DNA of 7,243 nt from Candidatus Eiseniibacteriota bacterium. Lineage in GTDB: Bacteria; Arandabacterota; Arandabacteria; Arandabacterales; Arandabacteraceae. The notes beneath the pieces are model-generated. The model saw only the letters and a program-made list of their open reading frames with translations, was not told the origin of the DNA and searched no databases. The translations under genes were made by a program, and so were the position numbers. Shown here piece after piece: positions 1 through 6,506 of the stretch. Each line of letters starts with the position of its first letter. The stretch's first letter is position 1. The DNA lies in contig JAUVJV010000106.1 in NCBI GenBank assembly GCA_030592245.1, forward strand, positions 1 through 7,243, read 5' to 3'.

Positions 1-465
1 GCAGTCGAGCACATAGATCTCGCTCTTGCCCGGGTACGGGACCACGCAGATCCTCCCGCCGGCGGGTTCATAGATCCGCGCCCAGCCGGGAATCGCCACA
101 CGGTCGCCCTGGCACGCCGTCCAGGTATGCGCGATACCGTCTCCGGGATTTACGATGTCTCCGATCACAAGATCGCTGCAGCTGGTGAAGGTGCAGGTGT
201 AGGTGCCCGGCCAGGTAAGACCAAACTCGCAACCCTTGTACTCGGAAAGGTCATAGAACACGGGAAAGCAATCGACATCACTGCTGGCCTCGGTGGTCTT
301 TAGATCATTGCACCGGCTGACGGACGGGAGTCCGCTCGAGCAGCTCCGCTTGGAAGCATGCGCCATCACGTGGACGGTGACCCCGACCCCCGAGTTATTG
401 CCCGCCGTGGCAAGACTGCCGGCCAGGAGCGCCAGCAATATGCACGTAACAGAAGCTGCCTTCAT
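1..465 (-). CDS. Secreted cysteine-rich protein of unknown function, 3' end outside the window
   Basis: This is an open frame of 155 codons from ATG at 465 to the window edge with no stop. It was found by translating the minus strand. A strong Shine-Dalgarno (GGAGGT, 471-476) lies five bases upstream of the ATG. Residues 1-21 form a typical signal peptide: one Lys, a hydrophobic stretch ILLALLAGSLA, and a likely signal peptidase I site after ATA (21|22). The mature part begins GNNSGVGVTVHVMAHASK and holds nine cysteines (42, 52, 66, 79, 91, 96, 118, 140, 155), together with aromatic and Gly/Pro-rich segments such as LTWPGTYTCTFTSC. This suggests a disulfide-linked beta-rich protein outside the cytoplasm. 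I recognise no named domain. The style resembles secreted hypothetical proteins of FCB-related candidate phyla, which often end in a C-terminal sorting domain, but that end is not visible. The reading frame, signal peptide and RBS are convincing; the function is unknown. Confidence 0.8.
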   Translation of the reverse strand, partial: MKAASVTCILLALLAGSLATAGNNSGVGVTVHVMAHASKRSCSSGLPSVSRCNDLKTTEASSDVDCFPVFYDLSEYKGCEFGLTWPGTYTCTFTSCSDLVIGDIVNPGDGIAHTWTACQGDRVAIPGWARIYEPAGGRICVVPYPGKSEIYVLDC

Positions 466-514
466 ATGACACCTCCCTGTGCGCAGGAATCTGGGTGCGG
501 CTCGCGCAAGGGCG

Positions 515-552
515 CTGCCGGATGCGTCGAGGTACTGCCGGACACGTCGAGG
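515..552. repeat. Tandem pair of 18-bp imperfect direct repeats
   Basis: Two copies read CTGCCGGATGCGTCGAGG (515-532) and CTGCCGGACACGTCGAGG (535-552) on the plus strand. They match at 16 of 18 positions and are spaced 20 bp start to start. They lie in the 138-bp gap between the lipoprotein gene and the secreted cysteine-rich gene, 50 to 90 bases upstream of the latter's start. A spacing of about two helical turns would suit a tandem operator, but no clear -35/-10 pair was found beside them. They could equally be a small duplication. The rest of the 466-603 gap holds only the downstream gene's ribosome binding site and a short GC-rich inverted repeat at the lipoprotein stop codon. Confidence 0.55.
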
Positions 553-603
553 CGCCGCCCCACTATTTACTCTACCAAAGTTCTCTGCCGCCGGCCACCC
601 GGC

Positions 604-1731
604 CTAATCCAGTACCTCTATGTTAAGGTCATAGATGACGCCATCGGTCCACCACTGGGTCAGGATGTAGTAGGTGCCTGCCTGGGTGAGTACCATCTCA
701 GTTCTGGGCTCAACCTGGTTGGTGCCACCGACACTGACACCCGGGCCCCACAGACGGAGTGTCCGGCTGCCGCCCCGTGTTGTGGTCTCTGTCATTGTGA
801 CCTTAAGCGTCTTGCCCGGCGCCATCTCAATGGAGTAATAGTCTGCGTCCACATAGCAACCCCGGAGCCCCTCATGCAGACCGGCAGTAATCGACGTGGC
901 CTCGTCGGCGAAGTCATTGTCCTCGTATTGATCATCCACGCATGGTTCCGATGTCTCGATGACGAAGTTGTAGACTCCGGTGAACGGGTCGTCATCCTGC
1001 TTATAAATCATGGCATAGTAGGTCCCCGGCAGGAAGGAATAGTGATAGTCGAAATCTCCCGGATAAGGCCAGTGTCCTGTCCCAAGCGTTGAGTAGTCAT
1101 CTCCGTCCGCCCTGTAAAAGTGGATACCCCACCGCAGGTGCGTTGTGTCAGCATACACGAAATGCACTTTCACGGTCGTCATGGCAGCATCGGTAAGAGT
1201 GTACTTGTAGTAATCGTAGCGCGCATCGCTCCCGCAACTGGGGACAAGCCAGTACCAGGTGTCGAGCTCCACAGGCGCGGCGTTGGCGATATCGTCATTG
1301 CCCTCGAACTGATCAGAGAGACCGCCGCAGGAAAACGGTCCGGTCGTATAGGCAAAAAAGTGGTCGTTCTCCATCTCATTACCGGCCTGATCCTGAACGG
1401 CAGCGGCCACTCTCACCTCGCATTCGGTCTCAGCGTCAAGTACCTCGCCGGGCCAGAGTGTCGCCGAATGAGAGTCCATGTCGTACTCAATATGTCCTGG
1501 CGCCTCGCCCCCTATGAAGATGGAGTCCAGTGACGCCTCGTCCATCGGCTCCGAGAAGGAAATCCAGATCGACTTGTTGGGACTTATCCCCGTCGCTCCG
1601 TCGGCCGGGTTGGTGAGGAACACCGTTGGCGGCGTCGTGTCCTTTGCCTGCGACCCTCCCCCGTCGTCTCCACAACCGGCGATGAGCCCGAGAACAACAA
1701 TAACTGTCAGAAACAGTACGATGCTCTTCAT
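604..1731 (-). CDS. Lipoprotein with an SbsA-like Ig domain and two PPC-like domains
   Basis: The protein has 375 residues. Residues 1-20 form a lipoprotein signal: MKS, a hydrophobic core, then lipobox LIAGC with Cys20 as the lipidated residue. An acidic Gly-rich linker follows (GDDGGGSQAKD). Residues 31-131 fit the SbsA-type bacterial Ig-like domain (Big_5): TPPTVFLTNPADGATGIS, then SFSEPMDEASL, ending in QDQAGNEM and FAYTTG. Residues 135-262 and 264-375 look like two pre-peptidase C-terminal (PPC)-like beta domains. Each opens with a Cys followed by an acidic D/E-N-D motif (QFEGNDD, QYEDNDF) and has a GTYY strand. No protease or other catalytic domain is present, so this is probably a surface or periplasmic adhesion or carbohydrate-binding lipoprotein. 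ATG 1731 is preferred over ATG 1767 because it has a perfect AGGAGG six bases upstream and places the signal sequence at the N-terminus. The gene starts 38 bases after the amidohydrolase stop and may be co-transcribed with it. Confidence 0.85.
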   Translation of the reverse strand: MKSIVLFLTVIVVLGLIAGCGDDGGGSQAKDTTPPTVFLTNPADGATGISPNKSIWISFSEPMDEASLDSIFIGGEAPGHIEYDMDSHSATLWPGEVLDAETECEVRVAAAVQDQAGNEMENDHFFAYTTGPFSCGGLSDQFEGNDDIANAAPVELDTWYWLVPSCGSDARYDYYKYTLTDAAMTTVKVHFVYADTTHLRWGIHFYRADGDDYSTLGTGHWPYPGDFDYHYSFLPGTYYAMIYKQDDDPFTGVYNFVIETSEPCVDDQYEDNDFADEATSITAGLHEGLRGCYVDADYYSIEMAPGKTLKVTMTETTTRGGSRTLRLWGPGVSVGGTNQVEPRTEMVLTQAGTYYILTQWWTDGVIYDLNIEVLD

Positions 1732-1737
1732 CCAGAA

Positions 1738-1743
1738 CCTCCT
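1738..1743 (-). promoter_or_regulatory. Ribosome binding site that sets the lipoprotein start
   Basis: The minus strand reads AGGAGG here, six bases before ATG 1731. The upstream in-frame ATG at 1767 would add an Arg-rich stretch (CVRRRPYRRFW) before the signal sequence and overlap the amidohydrolase stop region. The site therefore favours the 375-residue product. Confidence 0.8.
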
Positions 1744-1769
1744 ATAAGGTCGTCGGCGCACACACATTA

Positions 1770-3098
1770 TTAGAAACGTTCCCAGAGCCGGGCCGCCAGC
1801 TTTCGTGATTCCCCGGCAATGGCTTCCTGGTCTATATCAATCTTGAGCTCTCCACCTTCCATTAGGATCCTGCCACCGACGATCGTGGTATCGACGCTCA
1901 CCTGGGAGAGCCCGAATCCAAGATGCCCCAGGAAGGTTCCCTCGTCAAATGGCGTCGGCGGGTAGTACTCCATGAGGATGATGTCAGCGGCATATCCCTC
2001 TCTCAGCTCGCCTATGCCCATGTCCCAGTGACGCCGCGCGATCCTGGCATTATTCGTGACCAGGGTGTTCATGGATTCCATGAAACCGACCGATGGGTTC
2101 TCACTCGCCAGGTGATGGATCCAGAGGGCCTGTCTCAGCTCCTCCAGCATGTTGACCGTCATGGCATCGGTTCCAAGTCCGACCCTTATGCCCTTCTCCG
2201 CCATCTTGATGATATCAGCCACTCCCACGGCATTATTGATATTGGACTGGGGATTGTGCACCACGGAGGTGTCCGTGGCCTTCAGGAGGTCCATCTCACT
2301 ATCATCTACATGAACGCAGTGGACGGCGATGGACTTAGGACCCAGCACTCCTGCTTTCTCGAGCCTTTCCACCACCCGCATCCCGAAAGTCTCCAGGCAG
2401 TGCTCTTGATCCGAGGCCGCCTCGGCCACGTGAAGATGAAAGCCCACGTCGAGGTCCTTCTCCAACTCTACCGCTCTCTTCAGGGTCTTCTCAGAGACCG
2501 TGAAGCTCGCGTGCAGCCCGAACATCGCCCTTAAGCTTTCGCCGCCCGCGGCCTTGCATCGCTCTATGAAGCGCACATTTTCCTTGAGGCCCTCTGCGGC
2601 TATCTCCTCGCCATCCCGATCGGACACCTCATAGCAGAGACTCGCCCGGAGTCCCACCTCGCCGACTGCCCTGGCAATCCTGTCGAGGGAACCCGTGACC
2701 GCGAAGGGGCTTGCGTGGTGATCGATGAACGTGGTCGTCCCCTTCTTGACCGCCTCTATCAGTGGAATGAGAGCGCTGTAGTAACAGTCATCGAGCATGA
2801 GCTGCTTATCAAGCTTCCACCAGAGCTTCTTGAGCACGTCGACGAAGTCAACGGCGGGCTCGATCTTCCCGAGGCCCCTCACCATGGTGCTGTAAAAGTG
2901 CATATGGGTATTGATGAAGCCGGGAAGCACCACCATGTTCCGGGCATCGATCACCCTGTCATAATCATCGGTGAAGTCTGCGCTCTTCCCCACCGCCTTG
3001 ATCAGCGAACCATCGATTAGAACCGCACCATCCTCGATGACGCGGTTTCGCTCCCCGAGGGTCACAACCGTCCCGTTCTTGATAAGCAGTGTCGCCAT
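1770..3098 (-). CDS. Metal-dependent amidohydrolase, SsnA / TrzA-AtzA deaminase-chlorohydrolase type
   Basis: The 442-residue length is typical of the cytosolic deaminase/chlorohydrolase branch of the amidohydrolase superfamily. A small N-terminal beta-sandwich part (LLIKNGTVVTLGE..., about 1-58) leads to a TIM barrel and closes with a C-terminal segment (GYAADIILMEYYPP onward). The metal and catalytic motifs are present: H65 and H67 in GFINTHMHF, HLHVAE with H223 and E226, a histidine in AVHCVHVDD (H260/H263), and D311 in GLGTDA. H196 in FGLHASFT and H281 in VVHNPQSN are also family features. Overall it most resembles putative aminohydrolase SsnA, which elsewhere travels with the YgfK-type reductase in anaerobic purine catabolism clusters; I do not assign the symbol. 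The adjacent upstream gene is a large flavin/Fe-S reductase, so ring hydrolysis or deamination of a reduced N-heterocycle is a reasonable inference. A guanine, S-adenosylhomocysteine or triazine-type deaminase is the alternative. ATG 3098 has GAGGGGG ten bases upstream. Confidence 0.85.
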   Translation of the reverse strand: MATLLIKNGTVVTLGERNRVIEDGAVLIDGSLIKAVGKSADFTDDYDRVIDARNMVVLPGFINTHMHFYSTMVRGLGKIEPAVDFVDVLKKLWWKLDKQLMLDDCYYSALIPLIEAVKKGTTTFIDHHASPFAVTGSLDRIARAVGEVGLRASLCYEVSDRDGEEIAAEGLKENVRFIERCKAAGGESLRAMFGLHASFTVSEKTLKRAVELEKDLDVGFHLHVAEAASDQEHCLETFGMRVVERLEKAGVLGPKSIAVHCVHVDDSEMDLLKATDTSVVHNPQSNINNAVGVADIIKMAEKGIRVGLGTDAMTVNMLEELRQALWIHHLASENPSVGFMESMNTLVTNNARIARRHWDMGIGELREGYAADIILMEYYPPTPFDEGTFLGHLGFGLSQVSVDTTIVGGRILMEGGELKIDIDQEAIAGESRKLAARLWERF

Positions 3099-3133
3099 GG
3101 CCTTGAATCCCCCTCAATCCCTTAAGGTATCGT

Positions 3134-3162
3134 GCCGGTCAGCAGGCCGTCCCGGGACCGGC
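3134..3162 (-). other. Intergenic inverted repeat between reductase and amidohydrolase genes
   Basis: GCCGGTC (3134-3140) and GACCGGC (3156-3162) form a perfect 7-bp stem with a 15-base loop, directly after the reductase stop codon. The distal part contains the palindrome GTCCCGGGAC (3149-3158), which could form an alternative pairing. No run of U follows on the minus strand, so a complete intrinsic terminator is unlikely. It may be a processing or stability hairpin in a shared transcript. The amidohydrolase ribosome binding site lies in the remaining part of this 64-base gap. Confidence 0.4.
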
Positions 3163-5655
3163 TCAATGCTCCGAAAGCGCCGCGGTTTCCTCCTCGGTGC
3201 GCTCCCGCAGGTAAAGCGCCTGCGAGAAGCACTTCATGGCGCAGATCCCGCAGCCGATGCACTTGGACGCATCGGTCTCAGGACACTTCTCGTCATCCAG
3301 CGTGATAGCCAGATACGGGCACCTGGTACAGTTGCCACAATGAAGGCAGAGCTCCTTGTGGACATCGGAGACGGCCTTCGTGGCGGACAGGTCCATGAAA
3401 TCCGTGACGGGCCCCGGAAGCGCCCGCCCTATGAGCTCCTTGATCGAGCCGATCCCGCGGTCCTGCATGAGATGGCTCACGCCCTCCTCGATATGGTCTA
3501 TGACACTGTAGCCGTATTTCATGACAAGCGTGCAGAACTGCACGGTCCTCGCCCCGAGGGCCAGGAAGTCGGCCGCTGCCTTGTAATCCATGGGTCCGCC
3601 ATTACCCGATATGGCCACACCCGCCCCGGCCGCCTTGGCAAGGGTGAGATAGCTTATGGGAAGAACGCCCTCCCCACTCATCCCTACGATGATCCCCTCC
3701 TCCCAGGCAGGCTTCTCACCCTGCCTGAACATCATTGTCGGGAAGGTATTGGCGAGCGTGACGCCGGCCTTCTTGCCCGGATATTCGTCCAGCACTTTCC
3801 TGATGGCGATCATGATGGCCTCGATGGACGTGACCGCACCGGTGAGCTTGAAAATCTTCGGGATCTCGGGGTCCGAGACATCCATGATCCAGCTTATGAT
3901 CTTGGCCGTCAGCGCGGCGTTCTGAGAAACTATGTCCCCTTCGGTTCCCTCGCCCCCCTGGGGGCACGAGAGGCTGTACTCTATGGCCATCGCCCCGGCG
4001 GCCTCGATCTTTCGGGTATTATCCTGCCAGCTCCGGCTGTCGCTCTCATCGTCTCCTGTGACCGAGCCGCCCGTCGATGCCACGGTCAGCCGGTCGGGGT
4101 ATTCCTTTATGAGAATCTCCACCTCACTGCAGACTCTGTCCAGGTTGTGGCCTGACACATTGTCGCAGTTGCCGTAGGTGCCCCCGTCGAAGAGGTGCAT
4201 ATACTGGCCCGGGATGTGAATGGGGAGTCCGTCGAAGGCCGTCTTCATGATCCCCCCGGCCCAGCCCGCCTCATAGGCCAGCCGCATCTGGTCCAGCCCG
4301 TCCGTGGGCGGCGCGGCCGAGAGAAGGAATGGCGAGCGGATCGTCATCCCGAAGAAATCACTTTCAAGCGGGACCGGCCTCGAGTCATAGCCATCGAGCA
4401 GATGGACGCACCTGGCCGGATCCTCCACCGGGGGAGGCTCCCTTTCCTCCAGGAAGCTATCAAGCTGAGTTGCCATGTTCTTGCCCGAGGCCACGGCTTC
4501 CACTACCGTGGTCGGGCCGTTGGCAAAGTCCCCCGCATAGAATACGGCCAGGTGCTCTCCACGCGCGAAACCGGACTTGGCACCGATCGCGATAATCACG
4601 TGCCTGAAATCGCATCGCGTGCACTCGGTTCCTGAGATGTCCGATATATCAGCCAGACTGAATTCCTTCCCCGCAGCCAGGGCGACACTGATAGTGCCAA
4701 GACCCGCCACCTTGCCGTCGCGCTTCATGATATCGGTAACCCTGGTCCGGCCCGAGACTTCGATATCATAGTCCAGGAGCGCCTCTCGCTCGTCCGCAGC
4801 GAGCGGCATCTCGCTCAGGTTCTCAAGCGCTATGAGCTCGACCCGGCCGGCGCCGCGCTCCACCGCGGTGGTCGCGCAATCCAGGGCGGTCGCTCCACCC
4901 CCCACCACCGCCACCCGCCCGGTCATGGGGTATGCCGCAGGATTCTCCAGATAGGTGAGGCCCCCTACGGCAAGGTCTTCATTCTCGAGCCCCAGGCCGA
5001 TCGGGGTATCGAGCCCGATACAGACCCCGACTGCGGCAAAGCCCTGCCCCAGGAGCTCCTCCGGGCCCGGCGCCGCTTCCCCTGTCTTGAGGGTCATATC
5101 CCCCAGCGAAAGCAGGAACTCAATATCTGATTTAACCACGTCCCCGGGCAGCCGGCTCTCAGGTATGAGGTGGCACATGCCGCCCGCCCGCTCCCTTTCC
5201 TCGAAGATGGTCACCGAGTAGCCCAATCTTGCCAGATAGGCAGCAGCCCCCAGTCCCGCGGGACCCGCCCCGATAAGAGCCACCTTCTTCCCCTTCTTCC
5301 CGACCTTGGCGAACGAAGGCATAACCCCCAACTCCTTGGCCTTCTGGATTATGGTTGCCTGGACCGCCGGGATCTTCACAGGACCATTGAGATCTTTATA
5401 GACACAAGCCGCCATGCATAGTCTGTCGGGGCAGGTGATGCCGCAAATGCCGCCCAGGGGATTCGCCGACATGATCCTCCCTGCCGCTCGCCTGTAATCC
5501 GACGGGAGACCCACCTTGCACGCCAGAATGAAATCCATCGGGGAGACCCCGGACGGACAAGCGTCCCTGCAGGGCTTCTCCTCGCAGTTCTCGCACTTCT
5601 CGATTTCGTATTTGAGTTGCGCATCCGTCAGGAAGAAGCTTTTCTCGTCACTCAT
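3163..5655 (-). CDS. Dihydropyrimidine-dehydrogenase-like flavin/iron-sulfur oxidoreductase (PreT-PreA-like fusion)
   Basis: This 830-residue cytoplasmic enzyme has the domain order of mammalian DPD. Residues 1-115 are a GltD-like Fe-S domain with C21/C24/C29/C33 and C71/C75/C80/C84. Residues 120-400 are an FAD/NAD(P)H pair with GAGPAGLG (129-136), a second nucleotide fold GGGATALD (252-259), and the closing FAD motif YAGDFANGPTTVVEAVASGK. Residues 430-745 are an FMN-binding dihydroorotate-dehydrogenase-like barrel (K471 in MKTAF, LSCPQGG at 562-568, K603 in FKLTG, SGNGG at 683-687). Residues 766-815 are a two-cluster ferredoxin (C770, 773, 776, 779; C799, 802, 805, 809). Electrons would run NAD(P)H-FAD-FeS-FMN-substrate. 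From memory of the human sequence, its catalytic Cys671 falls at V576/S577 here, so uracil as substrate is uncertain. The first C-terminal cluster motif has unusually tight CxxCxxCxxC spacing. ATG 5655 has GAGG seven bases upstream. The neighbours, a deaminase and an SsnA-like hydrolase, suggest N-heterocycle breakdown. Confidence 0.88.
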   Translation of the reverse strand: MSDEKSFFLTDAQLKYEIEKCENCEEKPCRDACPSGVSPMDFILACKVGLPSDYRRAAGRIMSANPLGGICGITCPDRLCMAACVYKDLNGPVKIPAVQATIIQKAKELGVMPSFAKVGKKGKKVALIGAGPAGLGAAAYLARLGYSVTIFEERERAGGMCHLIPESRLPGDVVKSDIEFLLSLGDMTLKTGEAAPGPEELLGQGFAAVGVCIGLDTPIGLGLENEDLAVGGLTYLENPAAYPMTGRVAVVGGGATALDCATTAVERGAGRVELIALENLSEMPLAADEREALLDYDIEVSGRTRVTDIMKRDGKVAGLGTISVALAAGKEFSLADISDISGTECTRCDFRHVIIAIGAKSGFARGEHLAVFYAGDFANGPTTVVEAVASGKNMATQLDSFLEEREPPPVEDPARCVHLLDGYDSRPVPLESDFFGMTIRSPFLLSAAPPTDGLDQMRLAYEAGWAGGIMKTAFDGLPIHIPGQYMHLFDGGTYGNCDNVSGHNLDRVCSEVEILIKEYPDRLTVASTGGSVTGDDESDSRSWQDNTRKIEAAGAMAIEYSLSCPQGGEGTEGDIVSQNAALTAKIISWIMDVSDPEIPKIFKLTGAVTSIEAIMIAIRKVLDEYPGKKAGVTLANTFPTMMFRQGEKPAWEEGIIVGMSGEGVLPISYLTLAKAAGAGVAISGNGGPMDYKAAADFLALGARTVQFCTLVMKYGYSVIDHIEEGVSHLMQDRGIGSIKELIGRALPGPVTDFMDLSATKAVSDVHKELCLHCGNCTRCPYLAITLDDEKCPETDASKCIGCGICAMKCFSQALYLRERTEEETAALSEH

Positions 5656-5666
5656 AATCGAACCTC

Positions 5667-5687
5667 ATTGTGGTTTCACAATTGTGA
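5667..5687. promoter_or_regulatory. Overlapping palindromes upstream of the reductase gene, possible operator
   Basis: TCACAATTGTGA (5676-5687) is a perfect 12-bp palindrome. It shares its CACAAT half with a second inverted repeat, ATTGTG (5667-5672), GTTT, CACAAT (5677-5682). This gives three alternating half-sites in 21 bases, AT-rich inside a very GC-rich spacer. On the minus-strand RNA the second repeat folds into a 6-bp stem with an AAAC loop, immediately before the GAGG ribosome binding site (5663-5666). Either a repressor operator or a translational switch would fit. No convincing -35/-10 pair is seen nearby. The spacing is wrong for the CRP/FNR consensus, which has eight and four central bases between TGTG/CACA or TTGA/TCAA halves. 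Confidence 0.4.
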
Positions 5688-5772
5688 TGATCGGGCGGCG
5701 AGGCACCCGCGCAGGTCGCCGACAAGCCCGCCGCCGGGCCACATCTTTCACCGGCCCTTCTCTACCACGAGC

Positions 5773-6384
5773 TTACTTGAGGGGAATCTCCATGTCACTT
5801 TTGTTCTGCTGGTAAATGTCGGACAGCCCTGCATAGGTCTTCTCGATCTTCTCGACCCGTGCCAGGAAACCCTTCCGGGAAGTGTCAGAACAACTTTCAA
5901 TCAGCTTCATAAGATGGAAGCTCTTCCAGTAGAGATTCTCCTGTGCATACTCTCCCGGACCAAGCTTGAAAACCTCTTTGAGGATCTTAAGATCATGCGG
6001 GATATTGAAGGAGTCTCGTGAATCCTCATGGGTAAAGAGATAGAAAAAGTTGTCGTAGCCGGACCAGGTGATCGCCGAAAGACATAGCGTGCACGGCTCA
6101 TGGGTTGACAGGAAGATGCAGTCCCCGGGGCGCGGCCGCTCCGAAGCGGGCATCTCATACAGCAGCTTGATGGTGTGAGTCTCCCCATGCCACATGGGAT
6201 TCTCCCTCTCATTGTTGGTCCCGGCAATGACCAGAGAGAGATCTGATTTCCTTAAGATTGCAGCCCCGAATACCTTGTTGCCGATCTTGACGCCCTCCCG
6301 GGTCAGGGGGATGATATCTTTCTCAATCACATCGAGCAGCCTAGCAATGAGCTCTGCGCTGGTTGCAGTAATACCAGGTACCAC
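5773..6384 (-). CDS. Zinc-dependent deaminase of the cytidine/deoxycytidylate/guanine deaminase family
   Basis: The protein has 203 residues when read from GTG 6384. The catalytic signature is complete: H66-G-E68 in PMWHGETHT (zinc ligand and proton-shuttle Glu) and P97-C98-x-x-C101 in HEPCTLC (two zinc ligands). FGAAIL (39-44) and AGTNNERENP (54-63) are the usual strand and substrate-loop elements. HGE rather than HAE is shared with yeast cytosine deaminase, but also occurs in other members, so cytosine, guanine or another amino-heterocycle are all possible. Residues after about 130 form a C-terminal extension rich in charged and aromatic residues with no motif I know. An upstream in-frame ATG (6522) would add 46 residues unlike the family (SRSWTKRCPCFSGLE...). 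The GTG has GGAGGAG six bases upstream and lies downstream of the best promoter, so it is preferred. Downstream lies the DPD-like reductase, in the same orientation after 117 bases. Confidence 0.85.
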   Translation of the reverse strand: MVPGITATSAELIARLLDVIEKDIIPLTREGVKIGNKVFGAAILRKSDLSLVIAGTNNERENPMWHGETHTIKLLYEMPASERPRPGDCIFLSTHEPCTLCLSAITWSGYDNFFYLFTHEDSRDSFNIPHDLKILKEVFKLGPGEYAQENLYWKSFHLMKLIESCSDTSRKGFLARVEKIEKTYAGLSDIYQQNKSDMEIPLK

Positions 6385-6390
6385 CGATCC

Positions 6391-6397
6391 CTCCTCC
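6391..6397 (-). promoter_or_regulatory. Ribosome binding site that sets the GTG start of the deaminase
   Basis: The minus strand reads GGAGGAG here, six bases upstream of GTG 6384. No comparable site precedes the in-frame ATG at 6522. Family length and motif position also agree with the GTG start. Confidence 0.75.
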
Positions 6398-6421
6398 TGG
6401 TCCCGTGAACCTGAAGCCTGC

Positions 6422-6446
6422 TCTCGGGTACCTTCGAGACCCGAGA
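6422..6446 (-). promoter_or_regulatory. Hairpin in the deaminase leader
   Basis: TCTCGGGT (6422-6429) pairs perfectly with ACCCGAGA (6439-6446) across a nine-base loop. It sits 24 bases upstream of the Shine-Dalgarno of the deaminase gene and about 60 bases downstream of the candidate promoter. There is no U-tract after it on the minus strand, so it is not a standard terminator. It may be part of a structured leader; I see no match to a riboswitch class I can name. Confidence 0.45.
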
Positions 6447-6506
6447 AGCAGGGGCATCTCTTAGTCCAGGACCGCGATTCCGGCGTTAGTCCTTTTCCGA
6501 ACACGG

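Noticed and set aside
590..603. Short inverted repeat GCCGG/CCGGC at the lipoprotein stop codon as a terminator
   Set aside because: The stem is only 5 bp with a 4-base loop and no U-tract follows on the minus strand.
358..1533. Open frames on the plus strand opposite the lipoprotein gene (starts at 358 and 1120)
   Set aside because: They are antisense to a protein with a lipobox, recognisable domains and a perfect ribosome binding site. Their translations are Arg/His/Pro-rich with no domain features.
3120..3127. Palindrome CCTTAAGG before the amidohydrolase gene as an operator
   Set aside because: Eight base pairs is too short and common, and no second copy lies nearby.
2971..4155. A 394-codon plus-strand open frame across the amidohydrolase and reductase genes
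   Set aside because: It overlaps two well-supported minus-strand genes in antisense and its translation is low-complexity, as expected from a GC-rich shadow frame.
3163..5655. Assigning the reductase as YgfK or as glutamate synthase small subunit
   Set aside because: The FMN barrel lies C-terminal to the GltD-like part, the DPD order, and a two-cluster ferredoxin closes the protein. GltD alone lacks the barrel, and YgfK as I recall it has a different order and is longer.
6378..6390. GGTGGTACC at the deaminase start resembling the T-box core GGTGGNACC
   Set aside because: It overlaps the start codon itself, and the required downstream terminator/antiterminator and specifier stem are absent.
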